64,000 nt of DNA from Lentinus brumalis. Taxonomy: Eukaryota; Basidiomycota; Agaricomycetes; Polyporales; Polyporaceae. The notes below the pieces were generated by a model, which did no database searches, was not told where the DNA came from, and worked only from the letters and a program-made list of their open reading frames with translations. Position 1 is the first letter of the stretch. Each line of letters opens with the position of its first letter. The stretch is from assembly GCA_001792895.1 (NCBI GenBank), contig MARA01000032.1, forward strand, positions 452,926 to 516,925, written 5' to 3'. The translations under genes and the position numbers were made by a program. Positions 36,814-46,996 of this stretch are shown here, piece by piece.

Positions 36814-37566
36814 TCACAGAACTTCGTGCTTCTCATCGATCCACGCGGCGCGCTCGAACGTGCGCACGTACTCGTGCTGCGGGCCCGTCTCGGGGCTGAG
36901 CGGGTACCGCTTGCACTTCTCGACGTTCTTCCACTCCTCGGCGATCATCCGGAGCGCGTCGTCGCCGTCCTTCGCGATCCCGCACTCGACGAGCCAGCAG
37001 CCGACGATGAGCCCCGTGCGGCCGATGCCCCCGCGGCAGTGCACGGCAGAGATACGGCCGCGCTCCTCGTTGTCGCGCAGCACGGCCATGATGCGGCGGA
37101 CGAGGTCGACCGAGTCGGGCAGGTCGCGGTCGCGGATGGGGAAGTTGTGGTACTCGACGTCGCGCGGGTCGATGCCGACGACGGTGCAGCGCTCGGTGAG
37201 GTGCGGGTGGTACGGGAAGAGCTCGTGCGGCTCGGTGAGGTCGATGAAGGTGCGCACGCCGGCGAGGAGGAGGGCGTCGAGCTTCTGCTTCGTGTGTATG
37301 CGCGCCTGGTCGGGCGTCAGCGGGCAGTAGGGGAACTCGCACGCGACCAGGTATGGGGTGGCCCAGTACGAGTTTGGGATCGGGCGGGGACGGTGGCGCG
37401 ATACGCGCACGGTGGGCGAGGGGGGCGTCGTGAATTGCGGCCGGTGGGCAAGGCGGATAGAAGTCGCCATCTGGGTGGCCATCGAGGCGGTCGAGGCGGT
37501 CGAGGTCGTCGAGGACGACGCCCTGGACGTCGACGCACGCGACATGTCGAAGGTGGCGACAGACAT
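36814..37566 (-). CDS. Tyrosine/dual-specificity protein phosphatase-like protein (intact copy)
   Basis: Single-exon, 250 residues, start MSVATFDMSRASTSRASSST at 37,566. The first 60 residues are Ser/Thr/Ala-rich and disordered. The phosphatase fold follows: YWATPYLVACEFPYCPLTPDQ, GVRTFIDLTEPHELFPY, and the P-loop VHCRGGIGRTGLIVGCWLVE with Cys and Arg of the CX5R signature. The upstream acid stretch FPIRDRDLPD probably supplies the general acid Asp. The C-terminus is RTFERAAWIDEKHEVL. It resembles small cyclin-dependent-kinase-phosphatase/DSP-like proteins with a catalytic Cys in a CRGGIGRTG loop. It is almost identical at base level to the unit 2 copy. A possible TATA-like TTATAA is near 37,656-37,661. 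Confidence 0.9.
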   Translation of the reverse strand: MSVATFDMSRASTSRASSSTTSTASTASMATQMATSIRLAHRPQFTTPPSPTVRVSRHRPRPIPNSYWATPYLVACEFPYCPLTPDQARIHTKQKLDALLLAGVRTFIDLTEPHELFPYHPHLTERCTVVGIDPRDVEYHNFPIRDRDLPDSVDLVRRIMAVLRDNEERGRISAVHCRGGIGRTGLIVGCWLVECGIAKDGDDALRMIAEEWKNVEKCKRYPLSPETGPQHEYVRTFERAAWIDEKHEVL

Positions 37567-40500
37567 GGTCTGGTGTTAGGACTGGTGGAGGTTGGTAGAC
37601 GAGATGTGGTTAATGTCGTGGGGGTCGTGAGGGTCGTGAACGGGCTCGCTTAGGGTTATAAGGCGAAGACGACGGGGAAGAGAAGGGGAGAGTCGAGACG
37701 CAAACGAGGCCATCGTGGACGACGCAGATGAGAGTCGGGAGGAGGGGCGGGGAGCGCTGGGAGCGTCGCAGACGCTCCGGCCGGCTCCGGTACGAGGACC
37801 GATGACGACACGCGACGCGACACGCTCTCTGGCACGACGCACTCGACGCAGCTGGCCACCGGCCACGACTCACTGAGCCCTGTCCAAGACTCGGTCGACA
37901 CGCTTCCTGCCAGTGCACACTCGCTCGCTTCTCTCTGTGCCCGCCGCTGCTCCACGCGCAAGACCCTCCCTCCGCACACGCCGTCGCTCTCCGCACCTCC
38001 GCCTGTCGCCCTCTGACTGCATGCCCACTGCCCAGTCCACTCCACCGACGCTGCGTACCCACGCCCTCTCTACGCTCTGCAGTCTGTCTACGCCCGCCCC
38101 CTCTGCACACTGTATCCGCCATCCTCCATCTCTACCCCTCATAGCACGCGTAAGACGCGTCGCACGCGTGGAGGAGCATGGTTGGGACGCCTGTATGCAC
38201 ATAAGCCAGTCAACCGGGAGCGCAGAACGTCGCTGCACGAGGCAGCATCGCCTATGGTGAGTGTCCATTCAGATTGCTCATTCCCCCCGATATCGACATG
38301 CTCCGGTCGTCTGAGGCTGTTTATATGATACCCAGGATGCTCCCCTACCCCTCTCCGATGTCCGCTCGACGGGCTCCCTTGATGGACATGTCCCGCAAAC
38401 CGCTCGTCAAGCTCCCCCATGTCCCTACCGCGCTGTAACGCGACTGGCACGCTAGAACGCTGTCGTACTGCGTGTATACGCTGCGCCCGAGTGCATACGC
38501 GGCCTAAACTTCGTCGTTCGACTCTGCTGCACCCCGTTCGCCTTCAAGAGCGACATCTCTGCCGCGCCCGACGCGAATTCGCCCGTTCCTCCGCCGCCGC
38601 TTACCGTATCGACGCGAAACAGGGCCCCGTCGATGCGCACGACACGCCCGAACCGGGCTATATGCGTACCATGCGGAGGCGTCGCGACCTCACTCCGCCG
38701 TCGCCGATTCTCTGCGAGGCACGAACCAGGTGCGTTACTCCGCTCTCATTCGCGATACTCCGACACGTAGCTGACGCGACTGTGTCGCCCAGCATCTATG
38801 TACATATATACGACATCTCCGGCCGGCTTCACGCCGATTCGACGAGGTGGAAACTCGACAAAATACGCCGATTCCATGGCCCTCGGGACACCGCACCACG
38901 ATCCCGCCCTCGTCCCGCCCGCCGTCGCCCGCATCGAGTCGCACATCCCCGCTGCTGCCGCTGTCGCACCGTGCAGCTGTCCCGCCGCCATCGACACTCG
39001 GTACGTCTCCATCAGGACCCGGCAATCCTCCTCCCGCTGCCGTCTGTCCGCGCTCGAACTCAGCCCACACGGCCGGTGCAACATTGCGCACCCAAGACCG
39101 GTCTGATAAGGTCGCGAGATGCGCACCCTCCGCGGTCTCGCAGCCCGGCCGGCCTCCTTCCATCTCCGGGCGTCGTGCACTCGCACTGCCCGTAGCGTAC
39201 AGGTCCCGAGAACACCACAACCGTCTGGGATGCGTGTTCACGGCGGCCGCGTCCTCGACCCCGGACGCGACACCGACAGGCGGCAGGATCGAGGACGCTC
39301 AGGACGGGCTCTTGCTGCGAGTGCAGACACACGGGAACGCGACGGCGGCGCCGCAGCAGGAGATGCGTGGCCCGCCATCGAGTCCTGCGTTCGTGCGTCG
39401 GTTCCGCTTACAGCGCTGCAGACGCAGACTCCACGCTCACACAGGAGGTGAGCGTCCTGTGCACAGAGTGCACGGCAACTTCTGACGGCTGTCTTCCAGG
39501 TCTGCGACCCGAGCGACGACTGGCCGACTGGACGGCGGCCGCGACGTCAGCCCTGCACGGCGCACGGTGGCGAGCGCACGCATCGGCCCCGGCGATCGGG
39601 GACTCGGACGATGTGGACAGGCAGGGAGACGCGGCCAGCTGACCGGGAGCGCGGCGGGCCTCGTGCGCGGGGTACCGTCCCGTGTGAAACGAACGACGAG
39701 TGAGTACGAGTGCTCACCGTTGTTGTCAGAGGGCCAACGGCGGCGGCGGCGCCGACGTCGTCTTGCTCCGTCACCGTGTATCTAGCCGTCCCGAATATAT
39801 CTGGCTCCGTCGCGTGCATCAGCTGCTGCGGGCGAAGCGGGACGAGTCGTACCTGGGTCGCATCCCGTGAGTTCCACCCCTGGGCGATGACTCTGATTGA
39901 GGTGTCCGAGGTCGAGATAGCGATCTGCGCGGCCGGTGAGTCGTGTCTGGCTCATATATATTCGATATGACTGACGTACCGCGAGCAGTGTCCCAGCACG
40001 CTGTTCGACAGAGCGTGTGTGGCTCGTCGCAGTCTGGATGCACTCACAGTTGGTGTATCTGGCCTGGGGCGAACTTCAGTATGCGTCGGTGGCACGCTCA
40101 CTGGCGGATCCGTTCTAAGGACTCAAAGGTACGTTAGCTGGCCTATGAACGTATGCGACGCCACTGACTGACTCACGTATACCGCAGGACATGTGCGGCA
40201 CGCTCGCGCGGGCGAATCTCGACGCTGGAGCCTGCCATGTTCTGCTGCACTCGGGCATCGACGTCCCGCCGGGCGGCGACTTGCAGAGTCACCGGCTGGG
40301 AGCACACAACGGCAGGCGCGAGTCAGCGGGCACGGCTAGAACGCCGAGAGGAGCCGGGACGCACCTTCGAGCTCACGGACGGATGTGCGAGTCCGATGTC
40401 GAGCTCCAACTGCCGCGCTTGGGCATACTAGAACTCGCCGGTACTTACCAAATGTGGTCTTGCGCCTACGGCACGCGGACGCGACTGTGGTCGGAAGGAC

Positions 40501-41074
40501 GTGCCGGATCGTCCCGCGTGCAACCGACGGTCCTGCAGCCTGTAAAAAGTGAGTAAGCCAATGCTACCGTTCTATGCCTGCAGGTGCTCGGGCACTCGGA
40601 AGTCTGTGTAAGTGGGGAGATGGCTGCTCACCTTTCAGTGACATTCCGAGTTGGGACGGCGGGTGAGTGCTTCCGGACCTTGCAGGTCCGAGCGATCAGG
40701 TCCGACGCCGGTAGCCAGGTGAGCCTGAGCCTGCAGGCACGACGGGCACGCCCGGTCAGTGACATGGGCGTGTGTGATGCAGCAGACATACTCACAGCTG
40801 AGCACCCAGACTGCAGGCGCAAGGACAGAGCGCGCTCGATGCTAGCTAGCGTCCGGGACGTGCATGGATGCGAGCGGCACGGTCGCACGGGCGTCCCGCT
40901 AAGCGAGATAACGATCTGTGGGAGCGGTGAGTCGAGTTTGCGACCGTATACACCAGTCTACTGACGTACCTCCGTCCCCGGAAATCAAACAGCAAGTAGG
41001 ATCGCTTCTGGGACCCGGCGGCATGCGTGGACGACCCAGCGCAAGGGCTCGGGCAGGGCGGCATTACGGTTGGG
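37567..41074. other. Unidentified spliced-looking locus, unit 1
   Basis: Contains many consensus GTGAGT donors and CAG acceptors on the plus strand and open stretches that are kept in unit 2. One example is a frame through 38,870-39,010 (HDPALVPPAVARIESHIP, DTRYVSIRTRQS) and another through 39,020-39,410 (SDKVARCAPSAV, YRSREHHNRLGC). Near 39,900 and 40,910 two similar exon ends occur (EVEIAICAAG and SEITICGSG), each before a GTGAGTCG donor. No continuous gene model could be built and no domain is recognised. One-base losses may hide the true frames. The 160-bp stretch 38,524-38,685 is identical in unit 2. Confidence 0.45.
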
Positions 41075-41768
41075 CTACAGGCCCATGGTCGTGCAGACTC
41101 CGTGCTTGCGTGACTGCCGGACGTGAGTCGCATCTGTGTCGATAATAGAAGGAGCGGCGGAGGCGTACCTGGTAAGTCCCATGCGAGACTGGCGACGTCA
41201 GCAGCGTCGGGCGCCGCGTGCGGACCGTCCTCGAGGTTGGATCGGCATGGCTCTATGAGGATGGGAACCCGGTTAGTGGCCGGTCGCTCGTGGTGAGAGC
41301 CAAGACTGCTCGTGAATGCAATGACAGGGACTTACCTTAGCCGGGTATGCAGATGCGATCTCAGAGCGTTGGCTGCCGAAGCTCCGGTATGGAGCGGCCC
41401 TGTAACGCTGAAGTCAGCCTCGAAAACTGGCACAGAATAAACAGAATAATCACGTACTTGGCTCATCAGAACCGCGGGCAACCCTCCGCTATGACAGCTG
41501 TGTGAATCGGCAACCTGCAGTGACTGAGTCAGGTCCGGGGATGGCAAGCTGCAGAAGACCGGCAACTCACTCGCAGTCACCTTGGATGGGCATGCGACTC
41601 CGAGTCGGAGATGAGTCCTACGATCGGAAACGTTAGGCGGACCTGAAAACAAAATAGAGCAAGCGTACTTACCTGCCACCATGCAAAGCCGCCGGTTCGG
41701 GGAAACGCGGTCGTGCGGGAGCATGAAGTGCCCGGAATGAAGTAGCAGTGCAGCGGGAGTGACATCAT
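41075..41768 (-). CDS. Small spliced gene of unknown function, unit 1
   Basis: Not recognised. Start MMSLPLHCYFIPGTSC at 41,768; exon 1 is 41,768-41,673 (32 codons, ends at a GTAAGT donor). Exon 2 begins at 41,642 (VRLTFPIVGLISDSESHAHP). After a very short possible intron the frame continues SLPSPDLTQSLQVADSH up to a GTACGT donor near 41,460. Further exons would be RYRAAPYRSFGSQRSEIASA, then SHADPTSRTVRTRRPTLL, then SRKHGVCTTMGL and a stop at 41,075-41,077. This gives about 150 residues, rich in Ser, Arg and Pro. A TATA box sits 133 bp before the start. The model rests on splice signals and frame only; the first exons could instead end early at a stop after exon 2. Confidence 0.4.
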
Positions 41769-41900
41769 GGACGGACTCGCAGGGCGTGTAGATTGTAGAC
41801 GACCGGCGAGTACTGTACAACCAACCAGGGGCGCGTCAGGAGAAGGGAGGGGAGGAGGGAAAGGGATGTGGGTGCTGAGCTTGTAGTCGACAGAGCGGGG

Positions 41901-41908
41901 TATTTATA
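41901..41908 (-). promoter_or_regulatory. TATA box of the small unit 1 gene
   Basis: TATAAATA on the minus strand, about 130 bp before the proposed ATG. The unit 2 counterpart (51,333-51,340) reads TACAAATA, so the box is lost there. Confidence 0.55.
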
Positions 41909-44900
41909 CGCAGAGAAGACGGTCCGTGCGCGAATACATCGCCGATCCCAGTTCCCCGAGGGCGGCACACGGGATTGGTTCGTGTGGGCTTATTGCGTCA
42001 GCGCGTTACGGAAGGCCGGGAGCTGTTCGGGTGGTGGCCAACCAGCGGACGACACGCATGGGCGGAACAGCGGGCGAGGGAGCTGTGGGTATGCCCAGAG
42101 GTTTGAAACGCAGTTCTGCATCTTCTGACTTGAGTCTGGAGCCGCTTAGCAGGCGTGGCGGTACTCGGGTAGCCTAGGTAGCGCCCTGATGTGATGGCGC
42201 AATTATCTCTGTCCGCTGCCGTCGTAGCTTCGCTGCCCGGGGGCAGGAGGACAGGGTCCTCGTGCGGCTTGCGTTCTGCAGTGTTCCGCTCGTTCGGGAG
42301 GTATCCTGGCGTCGGACGTAAGCAATTTGTAGCCGTCTTGCTCAGATCATAGTATGTACTCATGTTGAATCGAATTCTGCGTGCAGAATTGTCGTGGTCG
42401 GCCGTATACCCTGGTTGCGGCATTGGACATGATATTGAGTGATTTCTCTGCAAAGAATCTTGTCAGTTACTTGAGCAGACATGTAACGTATCCTTGACCC
42501 ACTTACAGTATCTCACAATACCTCAGCCAATTATTGATTGCGGTATGTGGGCTGGAGGAGCGGATGCGCGAACTTCGAGGCTGGAATGAATCCAAGCGCC
42601 CGGCGGTAGTGCTCCTTCGCGCTCGCGGTCATGTCGTCATCGGCTACCAGACTGCATTCCTCCGCTTCTGCACATCTTTCTAGCCTTTCCGCCTATTTCT
42701 CCGAACGTGTCTGCTGCAATATCCGCTAGGTTCTATATTTCGTCACCTTCGCATGCCTGAATTCACCAGCACTGCTCCTGTCAAGTACTCTATGTTTCTT
42801 TTGCAGGGACACTCTTGTGCTCTACATCGCAAAGCTAAGTAACATCCTATAGACTTGTCTCTGCTGACCTCCTCTAAATTAGGCTCTGGCATGCAGGCAA
42901 CTTGCTGGTGCTGTGGTTTGCTCCAGGTATGGGATTCCTCCTCGTAAGCTGGAGGAGTTCTCCCACTGACCCCACTTACGTATTCCAAGCTGACTACAGC
43001 CTCGTCTGATACGTAGGCCGCCCTACCGAGACCGCCGGTGGGCGTTATGATCTGATATACGCTAGTTGTGGCTGCAGCGGAGAGTCAACCTCGGGTATGT
43101 ACTTGCCGCCTGGGCTGATTTCCCATGACCCCAGTGCCGCACTCTTTCGAGCTGCAGTATGTTGTCCACTCATAGCAGTATGTTTACAGATTATTCCGAG
43201 GACAGAGAGTCCTGAAGGGCCAAGGGGAGGCATATAGCGCAAGCGCAGAATAAAGCTGATGGTCAGCCGGTATCCCGCATCAACGCGCCCAATATTCCGT
43301 ACCGTCTAGAGATCACCAAGCCAGTACGTAAAGCGAAGCGTGTCTTGACAGCCTGATCGCACCGACGTGGCAGTCTGCCTGCTGTAGGGTCTCTCCTGAT
43401 CCACCATCCCCCACCGTCGACATCCCCTCAGTCCCTGCTGTCACAACACTCACATATACTGCATGTCGACAACGCGATTCATTGCTCTGTATCGACATAG
43501 GTACATGCGCTCGAGCGAGCGAGCTCTTCTCGAGAGCCTCCCTGGGTCCTCCTCAATTACCTTTAAATCCGGGCCCTCAGACTCCTTCCGAACGCTCCCC
43601 ACCACCCAGCGGTCAAACTGCGCCGTCGTTGCTACGCTCGAAGTCCAGGCAATATACCTATGCTGTCTAGTAAGTATGTCTTCATCGTCGAGTACCAAAA
43701 GCTGATGCCAGCAGCAGAAGAGTGGCTTACAAAGGTACGACCACAGTCCAGCTACCGGCAAGTTCACCCGGACCTCTCCTGCGCGGCGGCAGACTGCTCA
43801 TCTTCGACGCAGCGACGCAGCGACGAGGAGCACATCAGTTCGGTCAACGTGGGACCTATCGGCTGGCGGCCGTGTCGGTCGCAGCCATGTATCAGTGCGA
43901 ACGCACTCGAAGAAAGTGCGACGGTAAGCAAGGCACATTGCTTACCTGAGAGGCCGGAGACCGCTAGCAGCCTCGCAAAATGTCGGGATGATTTCGTGGT
44001 CGGCCGTCAAGGTCGGTCAGCTGGATTTCATGTGTCGCTCTCGCAGCACCTCCCTCGCCCTTGCGCTGACCTTGCCGGACACGCAGAACGACGTTGCGCT
44101 GCGCACTCTGTTCCCGATGTTGCACCCGTCGCTTATGACATCTTCTAGCGGCCCCTGCGCAGATCTTCACCACGGCCACAGGACTCACCTACTCGCCGCC
44201 GCCATCGCGGTGCAAGTGTCGTGCTGGTACTGCCCCGTCAAATTGGCGACCAGCCTCAAAACGCAGTCGTCTCACCGCAAATCCTGGTGTCAAGTCAGCA
44301 TTCACAGGTCTGTGTTCATCTCGGCATCACGCTCACCTAGCAAGCTTACTGACCTTCTGCTACAGCGAGACAGCGTATCAGACGAGAGGGAGGAATGCGG
44401 CGCTGGGATGGTTCTGCACGCAGGTGAGTGGCTTGGTGTTCCGTCCCGAAGTTCCCGTCTGCTGCGCCTGTCGCCCGGAGCTGGTTCTTGGTCCTGCGCG
44501 GCGGCGTGCACGACCGTTCAGATGATATGGCGGGCTTATGGCGAAGGCCCGGGTTCCAGACGCGTCGGTGAGCACGCGTGGATCCGTTTTATTCCGCCCG
44601 GATCTGATTCTTGGTGCTGCGCGGCGGCGTGCGCAGAACCAGCCCGGACGACGGTTCGGTTCGTTGCGGGCTGGCTGGCGGCGACGACGCGAGACGCCTT
44701 CGTGAGCGCGTCCGTTAGACTTGCCTTCTGTATTCACTAACCTTTTAAATGCCGCGTTAGAATGTTACACATCTGACGGAGAGGAGAGGGCGGGATACAC
44801 GCTGGGAGCGTCGAGACGAAGGTGTGTCGTGCTTGCCTCGCGTGTCTCTCCCCGCCGCACGTCGTGTTATCTGTGGGGCCGTGTACTTACTCGTGTCTCA

Positions 44901-45425
44901 TTCGGAGTGCAGACAGCTGCAAGGATGAGAAGGACGCGATAATCGAGGCGCTGCAAATGCAGGTGAGTGCCACTTACTCCTCTTCGAGTGCCTGCGCCGC
45001 TTCGTCTACATCCGGATGTGACTGCTCTGCAGACTCAAGAGACTCGAGCACGTACCTCGGGACGGTGGGTCGAGACCTTCCTAGCTGGCTTCATGACTGC
45101 GGAGATGGCTGAGAACGCGTAGCAGGTGTTTTCGAAGGGAGCCGGACGGAGGGCGGAGGGCGGAGCGATCGACATGGTGGTGGTGCAGAGCAGACTCAGC
45201 AGAGTCGCGTCTGTGGCGGAGAACGCGAAGTGCCAGAATAAGCGCTCATTGTGCGACCACGGATTTCGACGTCTTCGGGGCTCGTCCGGGGTGTCTTGTA
45301 GCCATAGTATCCATGTATTGCGAAGTACTACGTGAATATACAAGGACTTTCCGTACTACTGCCCCGTCTGCGTCTGAGTTCTCGCCCTCCTCCTCCTCCC
45401 CGCTTACCCAGAAACAGTACACGCC
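41909..45425. other. Unidentified spliced-looking locus, unit 1 second half
   Basis: Plus-strand exon-like blocks: 43,463-43,670 (TTRFIALYRHRYMRSSERAL), 43,725-43,920 (TYRLAAVSVAAMYQCERTRR), 43,990-44,290 (LALALTLPDTQNDVALRTLF), and near the end 44,910-45,120 (DEKDAIIEALQMQ, then RWVETFLAGFMTAEMAENA and a stop). Consensus donors and acceptors separate them. Between 42,890 and 43,170 a frame kept open in unit 2 has a TGA stop here (near 43,008). No known domain. The CERTRRKCDG word recalls half of a zinc cluster but the rest is missing. Confidence 0.4.
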
Positions 45426-45475
45426 AAGACTATTGCAGAACGCCAAGACTATTGCAGAACGCCAAGACTATTGCC
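45417..45475 (+). repeat. Three copies of a 19-bp direct repeat at the unit junction
   Basis: The word ACGCCAAGACTATTGCAGA is repeated three times in a row, exactly where similarity between unit 1 and unit 2 stops. Confidence 0.85.
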
Positions 45476-46253
45476 AGAAATCTCCCAGAGTCCAGCATTC
45501 GTTCTGCAGCAGGAAACCGTCGGGGCCCACTGCGGACGGCGGGACACGAGGCTACTGCACGCCCGCCCCGCGGCTAGATCGTCGATTCGCCGCGTAGATC
45601 GTGCTCAACGAGTGCCAATAGAGGTCTTTTGACGGCGAGAAGTTCTGGTCGTTCCGTGGACGCACTTGTGATGCTCGATCCAGCGAGCAATGGGGTCCAT
45701 ATACATACGCTGGCCAGATGCAACTGGCGAAGTCCGAGCGAAGGATGCAATGGCATACTACTCTGGAGCGCCCACGGTGACCAGGGGTCGGAACGACCTC
45801 CGAATCGCCGGCTGCCAACCCAATGACTCGTCCGTATCGCTCGACGCTCAGAATCACCGATGCATTAGCCAGTGCACTGTACAGGACATGAATATACTGA
45901 TGTACGATGAGATGTCATGAGGAGAATTGCGTAGCGTACGTCTATGCCAATGTGCCTATGCGCGAGACAGAGATGAACGTGCAGAGATGGAGGAGATGCT
46001 ACAGCAGAAAGACAGAGGGAGGGAGTCAGGAAGGGAGGCAGGGCGGGAGATAGAGAAATGAAGAGGTGGAGAGGAGATGGTATGTGCAAGGAGTCCGTGC
46101 CGAGTCTACCCAGGAGACTGAAATGAGAAAAGCCGAGATACATAATTTAGCATGTACAGGCAAGGAACACAGGATATGCTGGGGAAGTGTGTCAGCGGGG
46201 AATGGCACGGCACGACGACGCGACTCACCAGCCACCGACGATCCGCCGTCCGT

Positions 46254-46996
46254 TCACAGAACTTCGTGCTTCTCATCGATCCACGCGGCGCGCTCGAACG
46301 TGCGCACGTACTCGTGCTGCGGGCCCGTCTCGGGGCTGAGCGGGTACCGCTTGCACTTCTCGACGTTCTTCCACTCCTCGGCGATCATGCGGAGCGCGTC
46401 GTCGCCGTCCTTCGCGATCCCGCACTCGACGAGCCAGCAGCCGACGATGAGCCCCGTGCGGCCGATGCCCCCGCGGCAGTGCACGGCAGAGATGCGGCCG
46501 CGCTCCTCGTTGTCGCGCAGGACGCCCATGATGCGGCGGACGAGGTCGACCGAGTCGGGCAGGTCGCGGTCGCGGATGGGGAAGTTGTGGTACTCGACGT
46601 CGCGCGGGTCGATGCCGACGACGGTGCAGCGCTCGGTGAGGTGCGGGTGGTACGGGAAGAGCTCGTGGGGCTCGGTGAGGTCGATGAAGGTGCGCACGCC
46701 GGCGAGGAGGAGGGCGTCGAGCTTCTGCTTGGTGTGCATGCGCGCCTGGTCGGGCGTCAGCGGGCAGTAGGGGAACTCGCACGCGACCAGGTATGGGGTG
46801 GCCCAGTACGAGTTGGGATCGGGCGGGGTCGGTGGCGGGATACGCGCACGGTGGGCGAGGGGGGCGTCGTGGATTGCGGCCGGTGGGCAAGGCGGATAGA
46901 GGTCGCCATTTGAGTGGCCATCGAGGCGGACGAGGTCGTCGAGGACGACGCCCTGGACGTCGACGCACGCGACATGTCGAAGGTGGCGACAGACAT
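46254..46996 (-). pseudogene. Phosphatase copy in unit 2, frame broken near the N-terminus
   Basis: Counterpart of the gene at 36,814-37,566. The start MSVATFDMSRASTSRASSST and the full catalytic part with HCRGGIGRTG are both present. A one-base loss in the T run near 46,815 (two T instead of three on the plus strand) shifts the frame just before the phosphatase fold, and six codons are missing from the Ser/Thr-rich leader. The catalytic part is otherwise nearly unchanged, with one Ala-to-Gly difference seen at IMAVL/IMGVL. Translation from an internal Met (46,739) would give a shorter catalytic protein. Either a recent pseudogene or a sequencing error. Confidence 0.8.

Larger units (their letters stand above)
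36150..45425. repeat. Segmental duplication, unit 1
   Basis: About 9.3 kb that recurs in the same order and orientation at 45,630-56,720. Anchors: the word GACGGCGAGAA at about 36,156 and 45,632; the phosphatase gene at 36,814 and 46,254; the TATA-bearing small gene at 41,768 and about 51,200; the block at 42,550-43,290 and 53,590-54,320; the last shared words at about 45,420 and 56,715. This unit lacks both mobile insertions found in unit 2 and so shows the pre-insertion state. Confidence 0.93.

Noticed and set aside
36712..37653. 313-codon plus-strand frame, also open at 46,152-46,913
   Set aside because: Opposite strand of the phosphatase gene; its repetition in unit 2 follows from the near identity of the units.
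43725..43925. Half zinc cluster (CERTRRKCDG) as evidence of a Zn2Cys6 regulator
   Set aside because: Only two cysteines are present, the remaining four are absent after the next splice in either unit, and unit 2 loses the frame upstream.
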